Assembly (NCBI GenBank): GCA_030682375.1
Contig: JAUXOL010000010.1
Span: forward strand, 41,874 to 105,873
Direction of reading: 5' to 3'
DNA length: 64,000 nucleotides
DNA from: Gallionella sp.
Lineage (GTDB): Bacteria; Pseudomonadota; Gammaproteobacteria; Burkholderiales; Gallionellaceae
This document shows, piece by piece, positions 56,840-64,000 of this stretch. A program made the translations under genes and the position numbers. Each line of letters begins with the position of its first letter. Position 1 is the stretch's first letter. The notes under the pieces were generated by a model. It saw only the letters and a list, made by a program, of their open reading frames with translations, had not been told where the DNA came from and did not search any database.

Positions 56840-57409
56840 TTAGCTGAAGAGTTGTTTCATGTCCACGTCCGCTTTTTCGCTGGACGAGAATTCCAGCAGC
56901 GGCTTGGCTTCGTAGCTGAACATGTTGGCGATCAGCACGGCGGGAAATTGTTCGATGCCGACGTTGTAGATATTCACCGACTCGTTGTACAGCTCGCGGC
57001 GGTCGGCGATGTTGTTCTCCAGGCCGGTGATGCGTGTCTGCAATTGCATGAAATGCTCGTTCGCCTTTAACTCCGGGTAGGCCTCGGCGACCGCGAAGAT
57101 ACTGCCCAGCCCCATGCGCAGCATCCCTTCCGCTTGGCCCAGTGCGCCGATGTCCTGGCTTTCGCGTGCGGCCTGCACCTGCGAGCGCGCTTCGATCACC
57201 TTTTGCAGCGTCGATTGCTCGAATTCCTTGTATTGCTTGCACACCTCGACCAGCTTGGGCAATTCGTCGTGACGCTGCTTGAGCAGCACGTCGATGTTCG
57301 CCCATGCCTTGGCGACGGCATGCTTGAGATTGACCAGATGGTTGTACAGGCTGATGCCGTAGAACAGCGCTGCGAGGGTGAGGCCGAGAAGAATCAGGTT
57401 GGTGATCAT
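56840..57409 (-). CDS. LemA family protein
   Basis: The 189-residue protein has an N-terminal membrane helix (about residues 4-20) followed by the LemA helical bundle: YNHLVNLKHAVAKAWANIDV, LKQRHDELPKLVEVCKQY and the closing NIYNVGIEQFPAVLIANMF. LemA proteins are anchored in the inner membrane; function unknown in bacteria. AAGGAG precedes the ATG by 6-7 bases. It is the second gene of a leftward SIMPL-LemA-GIDE operon. Confidence 0.9.
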   Translation of the reverse strand: MITNLILLGLTLAALFYGISLYNHLVNLKHAVAKAWANIDVLLKQRHDELPKLVEVCKQYKEFEQSTLQKVIEARSQVQAARESQDIGALGQAEGMLRMGLGSIFAVAEAYPELKANEHFMQLQTRITGLENNIADRRELYNESVNIYNVGIEQFPAVLIANMFSYEAKPLLEFSSSEKADVDMKQLFS

Positions 57410-57425
57410 GTTGTCTCCTTGGGAA

Positions 57426-58109
57426 TTATTGCAACTCGATGGTGCCGTTTACCTGCAGTGTCATGCGTGTGTCGCCGCCTGCGAACTCAGGCTCCGGGAT
57501 GGTTGCATCCATCGCCATCGGTGCGGCCCGCATCATCGCCTTGGCATAGACCGGTGGCATTCCGCCGTTGATCGAGAAATGCACCGTCCTGTAGGCGCGT
57601 GCGCCCATCGCGGCACTTATCGTATCGGCGCGGCGCTGGAACGCCTTGATCGCCTCGGCGATGAGATCGTTCTCCAGTTGCGTGCGCGTTTCCGGCGACA
57701 GTGTGAAACTCAGGCCGCTCAGTTGCAGCGTGGATTGCAGTTGCATGATGAGTTCCCCGGCCGATTTGAAGTCGCGACTCTCCAGCCGGATCTCGGCATG
57801 GCCGCGCCAGGCATCGATCTGATTGTTCTTGCCGTAGACGGGATGGGTGTTCTGGCTACCGCTGCTGGCCTTGACGCTACCGAAAGCAGCGGCCTTCTTC
57901 AGTGCCTCGTTCAGCAGGCTGTTGATCTGCTGCGCGACGCGGGCGGGATGTTTGTCTTGCACTTCGATGCTCATGTTTGCGATCAGCAGGTCGTTGGCGA
58001 CCTCGCGCGCCGCCTCGACCTGGAAGTCCACGCGGTTGTATGGCTCGTTTTCGGCGAGCGCCCAGACGGGCGTGGACAGCAGGCTAAACAGCAAAGCGAT
58101 GCGCAACAT
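57426..58109 (-). CDS. SIMPL domain (DUF541) periplasmic protein
   Basis: The 227-residue precursor has a signal peptide (MLRIALLFSLLSTPVWALA) and a SIMPL domain over most of the mature protein, with alternating strands and helices ending in the typical MTLQVNGTIELQ strand. SIMPL proteins are periplasmic or extracytoplasmic; some oligomerise, and one family member interacts with a signalling kinase. Function here is unknown. It is the first gene of a leftward trio with LemA and GIDE. Confidence 0.85.
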   Translation of the reverse strand: MLRIALLFSLLSTPVWALAENEPYNRVDFQVEAAREVANDLLIANMSIEVQDKHPARVAQQINSLLNEALKKAAAFGSVKASSGSQNTHPVYGKNNQIDAWRGHAEIRLESRDFKSAGELIMQLQSTLQLSGLSFTLSPETRTQLENDLIAEAIKAFQRRADTISAAMGARAYRTVHFSINGGMPPVYAKAMMRAAPMAMDATIPEPEFAGGDTRMTLQVNGTIELQ

Positions 58110-58163
58110 GGCAAGCTCCTTCTTGTCGTGGGTGGCTTTATGCTAAAGCAAAAACGGTGTGCG

Positions 58164-58910
58164 TTACAGTACCAGCGTGTCGTTGAGGCAGGTCTTCGCC
58201 TGTGCGAGCCGCGTCAGCGTCGGCTGCAGGTTGAGGCCGGTCGCGGCTTTCAATGCCAGCGCCTGTTTTTTCAGTTCTTCGAACGTGATTTCGATCGGGT
58301 CGCCACCCGCCGCAAGGGCGACCGCGTTGCCGCTCTCACAGGAAGGGAATACCAGCGCGCGGTCGTCGAATGCCTCCGCGATACGCGCCGCCGTCGCCTT
58401 GAAGCCGCGGCTGCGCGTCAGCATATTCACCGACAGTATCCCGTCGCTGCTCAGGTGCGCGCGGCAGGCCTGATAGAACGGCAGTGTTTCCAGCGCGCCG
58501 GTGCGCGCCTTTTCGTCGAAACCGTCCACCAGGATCAGGTCGAATTTTTTGTTGCTGTTCAACACATATTCCGCGCCGTCGCCGATCACCAGATGGAGAC
58601 GTTTCGGATCTTCCGGCAGTTTGAAGAATTGTCGTGCAGCGGCGACTACAGAGGGCTCGATCTCGACTACCGTCAGGTGTGCTTGCGGATAGTTTCGGTA
58701 CAGGAACCTGGTTAGCGAAGCCGCGCCGAGGCCGATCAGCAGCACCTTGCGTGGAGCATCGCGCAGCAGCAGCGAGGCCATCATTTCGCGGGTGTATTCC
58801 AGTTCCAGGTTCCAAGGGCGCGCGATGCGCATCGCGCCTTGCACCCAGTCCGAACCGAAGTGCAGCGTGCGGACGCCGGCGTCTTCGCGGATGTCGATAG
58901 AGATAGCCAT
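58164..58910 (-). CDS. Spermidine synthase-like methyltransferase-fold protein
   Basis: The 248-residue cytoplasmic protein has the SpeE-type Rossmann core: VLLIGLGAASLTRFLYRNYP near residue 55 and VVEIEPSVVAAARQFF, then DLILVDGFDEKARTG near residue 125. It lacks the N-terminal beta-domain of true spermidine synthases, and the substrate aspartates are only partly recognisable, so aminopropyl transfer is not assured. It lies 28 bases after a methyltransferase gene on the same strand. Confidence 0.8.
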   Translation of the reverse strand: MAISIDIREDAGVRTLHFGSDWVQGAMRIARPWNLELEYTREMMASLLLRDAPRKVLLIGLGAASLTRFLYRNYPQAHLTVVEIEPSVVAAARQFFKLPEDPKRLHLVIGDGAEYVLNSNKKFDLILVDGFDEKARTGALETLPFYQACRAHLSSDGILSVNMLTRSRGFKATAARIAEAFDDRALVFPSCESGNAVALAAGGDPIEITFEELKKQALALKAATGLNLQPTLTRLAQAKTCLNDTLVL

Positions 58911-58938
58911 ATCAATAATGTAGTCGGGATATTCGGGA

Positions 58939-59760
58939 TCAATAGACGAAGCGTTCCCGCAGTTCTTCCAGGTTGAGTTCCTGCAGGATGTGCTCCAGGC
59001 GTTCGCGCGAACTTCTCTTGGGCGTTCCCTGGCGTCGGGCGATGATCAATTCGTTTTTCATCGAATGTTCCCAGCCGACCAGTTCGGTCACGGTCAGCTG
59101 ATAGCCGTGCGATTCCAGCAGCAGGCAGCGCAGCACGTTGGTGAGGTGGCTGCCGAATTCGCGGGTGTGGATAGGATGGCGCCATATCTCGGATAGCGGC
59201 GTCTTGCCGAACGACTGGTTCTTGTTGCGGTTCAGCGCCGCGGCGACTTCCGCCTGGCAGCAGGGGACGAGTACGATGAATCGGGCTTGCTTGTGCAAGG
59301 CGAACCTGATCGCATCGTCGGTCGCGGTGTTGCAGGCATGTAGTGCGGTGACGACGTCGATGCGTTCCGGTAGTTGCGTCGAGCTGATGGAGTCTTCCAC
59401 CGACAGGTTGAGGAAGGACATGCGCGAGAAACCCAGCTTGTCGGCGAGTGCGTGCGATCTTTCCACCAGTTCCGCGCGCGTTTCGATGCCGTATACCTGC
59501 CCGATGTCGAGTGTCTTCAGGAACAGGTCGTACAGGATGAATCCCAGATAGGATTTGCCTGCGCCGTGGTCCGCCAACGTGATGTCGCCGTTTTCGGACA
59601 GCACTTCCGCCAGCAAGGGCTCGATGAAATGGAACAGGTGATACACCTGTTTGAGTTTGCGGCGGCTGTCCTGATTGAGTTTGCCGTCGCGCGTCAGGAT
59701 ATGCAGCTCCTTCAGCAGTTCGATGGATTGTCCGGGTTTGATATCTGGAATGGATGACAT
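58939..59760 (-). CDS. Class I SAM-dependent methyltransferase (Methyltransf_32-like)
   Basis: The 273-residue protein has the SAM-binding motif [20 protein letters not shown] near residue 62, with acidic motif [30 protein letters not shown] near residue 148 and [12 protein letters not shown] (Cys pair) fit the PF13679 family. The methyl acceptor is unknown. I chose ATG 59760 ([10 protein letters not shown]). It is the first of two leftward genes and is divergent from the chemotaxis receptor. Confidence 0.8.
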   Translation of the reverse strand: MSSIPDIKPGQSIELLKELHILTRDGKLNQDSRRKLKQVYHLFHFIEPLLAEVLSENGDITLADHGAGKSYLGFILYDLFLKTLDIGQVYGIETRAELVERSHALADKLGFSRMSFLNLSVEDSISSTQLPERIDVVTALHACNTATDDAIRFALHKQARFIVLVPCCQAEVAAALNRNKNQSFGKTPLSEIWRHPIHTREFGSHLTNVLRCLLLESHGYQLTVTELVGWEHSMKNELIIARRQGTPKRSSRERLEHILQELNLEELRERFVY

Positions 59761-59976
59761 GTTCTGGGGCGTCTGTGTGATGGCCGCTATTCTACAGGGG
59801 GAAGAGTTGTCCGAATGGATGCTGATGAAGCAGGTGATCTGGCTCCTTGCGTTCAAGCGGGTGGCGGCACTTCCTGCTGCGATGAAATCGGATACAATCC
59901 CCCGCTAAGCTCCGGAGAGAGCGGGTGTCGGCCTGTTGTGCCGGCTCGTCACAAGCATTATTCAAAGGGTACTCAG

Positions 59977-61593
59977 ATGGGGAATTTGCGGATCGGGGTG
60001 CGGCTTGCCATTGGCTTTGCCGTTGTCGTGGTGTTGTTTCTGGTGAACCTGTTGCAGGTGGGCGTGTCGTTTTCCCAGCTGATGCAGGATATACGGCAGA
60101 TCAAGGAAGAGACCCTGCCCTATGTGCTGGTGGTCGATGAGATGGATACCAGCCGTTCCGAGGTGCAGCAGTGGCTGACCGATGTGTCCGCCACCCACAA
60201 TCGGGATGGTTACAAGGATGCCGAGGAGGCTGCCAAGCGCTTCCTCGATGGCGTCGCCAAATACAAGCAGATGTTCCAGCGTGAGAACGACACCGAGAGC
60301 TTCAAAAAGATGGAGGCCATCGAGGCGAGCTTCCGCGATTTTTATGCGACCGGCAAAACCATGGCGGAGGCTTACATCACCAATGGGCTCGATGCCGGCA
60401 ATGTGATCATGGAGAAGTTCGACCAAGACAGCGCGGCCGTAGCCGGGCGGCTGGGCGAGTTTCGCGCCCAGCAGGTGGCCGAGGCGAACGAGGTGACTTC
60501 CGGTACGCTGGATCTTGCAAGCTCGACATTGCGCCTGATGATAGGCGGCGGCATCGTCGCTGCGTTGCTGGGAGCGGTGTTCTCCGTATTGATCACCCGT
60601 TCGGTGATCGTCCCCGTCGGCCGGATGCGTTCCACTATCGTGGATGTCGGCAAGAGCGGTGATTTCACGCGCCGCATCGCCGTGGAGAGCCGTGACGAGA
60701 TCGGGCAGGCCGCAAGTTCCTTCAACGAGCTGATGGCGAGCTTGCAGACCACGTTCAATCAGATCCACGAAGGCATAGACAAGATATTCGCAGCCTCTCA
60801 CCTGCTTTCGTCATCTTCCCATCAGTTGGCCACCAGCTCCTCGCATCAGGGAGAGGCTACTTCGTCGATTGCCGCAACGGTCGAGCAGGTCACCGTCAGC
60901 ATCAATCATGTGTCCGACTATGCGCGGGAAGCCTTGGCAATTTCTGGCAAGGCCGGCGAGCTGTCCGAACAGGGCGGCGAGATAATTCACAACGCCGCGG
61001 CGGAGATGCGTCAAATTGCCGATACGGTGCGCGAGACTTCCGGCACGATAGAGGCGCTCGGCCAGCAGTCGACGCAGATATCTTCGATCCTGCAGGTCAT
61101 CAAGGAGATCGCCGAGCAGACCAATCTGCTGGCATTGAATGCGGCCATCGAGGCTGCGCGTGCCGGCGAGCAGGGGCGTGGCTTCGCCGTGGTGGCGGAT
61201 GAGGTGCGCAAGCTGGCCGAACGCACCAGCAAGGCGACCGAGGAGATCGGTCAGATGATCGAAGAGGTGCAGAGCACGACTCACGGGGTGGTAAACAGCA
61301 TGTCCGGCACGGTCAAATTGGTGGATGGCGGCGTTGACTTGGCGCGCCAGGCCGGCGAGGCTATCAACCAGATCAAGGATGAGTCGCGCAAGGTGCTTGA
61401 TACGATCCGCGAAATCTCTGCCGCGCTGGTGGAACAGAGTAGTGCCAGTAACGACATCGCCGTTAATATCGAGAAAGTCGCGCAAATGACCGAAGAGAAC
61501 AGCGCCGCGACCGAAGGTACGGCCGGTGCGGCAGACGATCTCGAGGGACTGGCCGATCAGATGCGTACGGCCGTGAATCGTTTCAAGTTCTGA
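59977..61593 (+). CDS. Methyl-accepting chemotaxis protein
   Basis: The 538-residue receptor has TM1 (about residues 8-28), a periplasmic four-helix-bundle sensor (30-190), TM2 (about 190-212), a HAMP domain and a signalling domain. The hairpin tip [20 protein letters not shown], followed by [20 protein letters not shown], is perfectly conserved. The ATG at 59977 is preferred over one 54 codons upstream, which gives no signal anchor. The ligand is unknown. No other chemotaxis gene is in the window. Confidence 0.95.
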   Translation: MGNLRIGVRLAIGFAVVVVLFLVNLLQVGVSFSQLMQDIRQIKEETLPYVLVVDEMDTSRSEVQQWLTDVSATHNRDGYKDAEEAAKRFLDGVAKYKQMFQRENDTESFKKMEAIEASFRDFYATGKTMAEAYITNGLDAGNVIMEKFDQDSAAVAGRLGEFRAQQVAEANEVTSGTLDLASSTLRLMIGGGIVAALLGAVFSVLITRSVIVPVGRMRSTIVDVGKSGDFTRRIAVESRDEIGQAASSFNELMASLQTTFNQIHEGIDKIFAASHLLSSSSHQLATSSSHQGEATSSIAATVEQVTVSINHVSDYAREALAISGKAGELSEQGGEIIHNAAAEMRQIADTVRETSGTIEALGQQSTQISSILQVIKEIAEQTNLLALNAAIEAARAGEQGRGFAVVADEVRKLAERTSKATEEIGQMIEEVQSTTHGVVNSMSGTVKLVDGGVDLARQAGEAINQIKDESRKVLDTIREISAALVEQSSASNDIAVNIEKVAQMTEENSAATEGTAGAADDLEGLADQMRTAVNRFKF

Positions 61594-61637
61594 CTCGTTT
61601 TTCGGATGTTGGCGTAATCATAAATTTGGGGGATGTA

Positions 61638-62876
61638 ATGCGAAATCGCTTGGCAAGATTGATGGCAGTGGGGCTGGTGGCTAGTAATGTTGCATTGGCG
61701 GATGACGCGCCAGACTGGGGGGCGGAGACGATCAGCGGCGACTGGGGCGGAACTCGTTCCAGTCTGTACGACAAGGGAGTCACCGTCGAACTCTCGCACA
61801 AGAGCGATGCGCTGGCTAACATCTCCGGCGGTGTCGCAAGCGGCGGCGTAGTGCTGATGAACAGCGATGCCTCTGTCAGTGTGGATATGGAAAAGTTGGC
61901 CGGATGGGCGGGAGGCAGTGCGTTCGTTCAGTATCACGTTCAGCATGGCAATCAGTCGATCAATAACTATGCAGGCAGCTTCGCAGGCGTGGATAACATC
62001 GAAACAGGAACCAGCACCGGCCAGTTCTATCAGGCATGGTTGCAGCAGAACTCGGCCGATGACAGTCTCTCTTTGCTGGCGGGACTTTACGCGATCGATT
62101 CGGAATTCTACGTCACCGACACTTCCGGTTTGTTCTTGCAGCCGCCATATGGAATGTCGGCCGAAATGGCCCAAACCGGTCGCAACGGTCCGCCGGTATT
62201 CCCGATGGGGGCGCTTGCATTGCGATTGAAATATACCGCTTCCGATTTTTATGTCCAAGGTGCGCTGACCGATGGTGTGCCCGGCAATCTCAATGATGCG
62301 CATGGTACGCAGATCCGGCTGGACAAAGGGGACGGTACGCTTGCCGTGGTCGAGTTCGGGTATACGCCTGCCGTCGAGGAGGGAAGTTATAACAAGACCT
62401 CGTTCGGTTTGTGGCGCTACTCTGCGCGAGCTAATGACCTTGTGGATGTGGACGTTCTCGGCAATCCGGTGCAGCGTATCGACCAGGGTTTTTATGTCTT
62501 GGCAGAACGCACCTTGTTTGCCGAGCAGGGTAATGCGGGCCAGGGATTGTCCGGATTTGTCCGTTTCGGTACGGCCAACAAGGATGTCTATCAGGCCGAT
62601 TGGTCCGGCAGTTTGGGCTTGAATTATCAAGGGTTGTTCGATGGTCGCGATGACGATGCCGCCGGCATTGCCGTGACTACCAGTCATGCCAGTGCAAAAT
62701 ATCGGCTGGCGAATGCCGCCGAATCATCCGAAACAGTGGTTGAGCTGACTTACCGTGCGCAATTGCAGTCGTGGCTGGCAGTACAGCCAATGGTGCAACG
62801 GATATTTAATCCTAATATGGATGGAGCGATTCGCGATGCATGGGTTGTAGGCGCCAGGCTGGAAGCGGCGTTCTAA
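61638..62876 (+). CDS. OprB-like carbohydrate porin
   Basis: The 412-residue precursor has a signal peptide (MAVGLVASNVALA) and an OprB-type 16-strand beta-barrel: early WGAETISGDWGGTRSSLYDKG (split), a FYQAWLQQNSADDSLSLLAG strand pair, and a final AWVVGARLEAAF strand ending in aromatic Phe. These porins admit sugars or other small solutes across the outer membrane; the selectivity here is unknown. TTGGGGG precedes the ATG at 61638. It lies 44 bases after the chemotaxis receptor and may be co-transcribed. Confidence 0.85.
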   Translation: MRNRLARLMAVGLVASNVALADDAPDWGAETISGDWGGTRSSLYDKGVTVELSHKSDALANISGGVASGGVVLMNSDASVSVDMEKLAGWAGGSAFVQYHVQHGNQSINNYAGSFAGVDNIETGTSTGQFYQAWLQQNSADDSLSLLAGLYAIDSEFYVTDTSGLFLQPPYGMSAEMAQTGRNGPPVFPMGALALRLKYTASDFYVQGALTDGVPGNLNDAHGTQIRLDKGDGTLAVVEFGYTPAVEEGSYNKTSFGLWRYSARANDLVDVDVLGNPVQRIDQGFYVLAERTLFAEQGNAGQGLSGFVRFGTANKDVYQADWSGSLGLNYQGLFDGRDDDAAGIAVTTSHASAKYRLANAAESSETVVELTYRAQLQSWLAVQPMVQRIFNPNMDGAIRDAWVVGARLEAAF

Positions 62877-62984
62877 TTGTCTTTGATGATTGCGTGCACT
62901 TGGAAATTGTCTCCGCCAGAGATAAAAAGCTCGAATGCGCTTGACGAGTGTGTGAAGTATCGTTAAAGTGCACGACTCAACTGA

Positions 62985-63058
<74 letters not shown>

Positions 63059-63121
63059 CCCAGATTAAAGTTGCTTGCCGATAAGTCGGCGGGTAACGAA
63101 AAAAGAAGTTCGAAATTAAAG

Positions 63122-63149
63122 TTGACAGGAAGTTTTTAGTCACTATAAT
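63122..63149 (+). promoter_or_regulatory. rRNA operon promoter
   Basis: TTGACA (63122) and TATAAT (63144) are both consensus and are 16 bases apart. The following GCGCAC discriminator is GC-rich, the form that makes rRNA promoters sensitive to the stringent response. Confidence 0.92.
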
Positions 63150-63175
63150 GCGCACCTCTTCGCTGCCACGGCAGC

Positions 63176-63185
63176 TGCTCTTTAA
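63176..63185 (+). promoter_or_regulatory. boxA antitermination site
   Basis: TGCTCTTTAA is the conserved boxA of rRNA leaders where NusB-NusE binds. It follows a GCTGC/GCAGC stem at 63162-63175 in the boxB position. Confidence 0.88.
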
Positions 63186-63295
63186 AAGTTAAAACAAACA
63201 ACCGACGAGTGTAGGTACTTGGTTTTTGGGAAGTTTTGGATGTGTCGGATTTAATTATCCGGGACGGAAGAGACGACTTTAAAAATATAGTAGTA

Positions 63296-63343
63296 CTTAC
63301 GCAAAGTCGAAATGAATCATGTCAATGATTCACTTTGAGTAAG
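63296..63343 (+). repeat. Pre-rRNA leader stem-loop
   Basis: CTTAC, CAAAG and TGAATCAT pair with ATGATTCA, CTTTG and GTAAG around a GTCA loop. It lies 35 bases before 16S. It could be a processing or folding element of the precursor. Confidence 0.6.
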
Positions 63344-63377
63344 ACCAGGTTCTTAAATGAACCAAGTAACAGGAATT

Positions 63378-64000
<623 letters not shown>

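Larger units (their letters stand above)
63063..63377 (+). other. rRNA operon leader region
   Basis: About 315 bases without a gene between tRNA-fMet and 16S rRNA. It contains a consensus promoter (63122-63149), a small stem (63162-63175), boxA (63176) and two further stems (63296-63343 and 63348-63363). These are the expected elements of a ribosomal RNA leader, for antitermination and RNase III processing. Confidence 0.8.

Overview
The window reads as a contiguous stretch of a betaproteobacterial chromosome. The start of a 16S rRNA gene at the right edge, the gene order (recN-bamE-dapB, MFS-ssb, xseB-ispA-dxs-folE2, pcnB-folK-kinase-panBCD, tpiA-secG-tRNA-Leu-nuoA-N) and a base composition of roughly 60% G+C all point to Betaproteobacteria. 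A Gallionellaceae/Nitrosomonadales-type organism (Sideroxydans-like) is my best guess; that placement is inference and rests on no search.

Layout. 1-6.3 kb: end of NAD kinase, recN, a BamE lipoprotein with an unusual duplicated C-terminal domain, dapB, a GDT1-type cation exporter, then an orphan FliD-like protein and a coiled-coil protein. 6.3-10.9 kb: mostly leftward small enzymes (YgjP-like metalloprotease, HNH nuclease, VF530 protein, GpsA-like dehydrogenase, DUF2461, dienelactone hydrolase) and DUF1415. 10.9-14.2 kb: a cNMP-binding/EAL phosphodiesterase, an MFS exporter and ssb. 14.4-23.2 kb is the accessory-looking part: a low-GC gene with a HEPN-type Rx4H motif, then (same strand) zorC-, zorB- and zorA-like genes, a divergent nucleotide cyclase with an FHA domain, and a membrane-anchored Ser/Thr kinase. 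23.4-28.1 kb: isoprenoid precursor genes, folE2 and a glutamine amidotransferase. 28.1-29.4 kb: small repeat proteins. 29.5-34.1 kb: pcnB, folK, a deoxynucleoside kinase and panBCD. 34.1-36.4 kb: a Sel1-repeat protein translationally coupled to a J-domain coiled-coil protein. 36.5-52.2 kb: tpiA, secG, tRNA-Leu(GAG) and a complete 14-gene nuo operon for respiratory complex I. 52.2-62.9 kb: DUF342, Nudix hydrolase, cytochrome b561, a GIDE/LemA/SIMPL cluster, two methyltransferase-fold proteins, a chemotaxis receptor and an OprB-like porin. 62.9-64 kb: initiator tRNA, rRNA promoter with boxA, and the 5' 620 bases of 16S rRNA.

The most interesting signal is the Zorya-like locus. It has the proton-channel pair ZorA/ZorB and an EH-signature ZorC, but no ZorD helicase-nuclease. 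In the downstream position sits a compositionally foreign gene with a HEPN ribonuclease motif. A Ser/Thr kinase and an FHA-cyclase lie directly beside it, so the locus could be a Zorya variant with a swapped effector, or a conserved signalling use of the Zor motor. No CRISPR array, insertion sequence, integrase or phage structural gene was seen.
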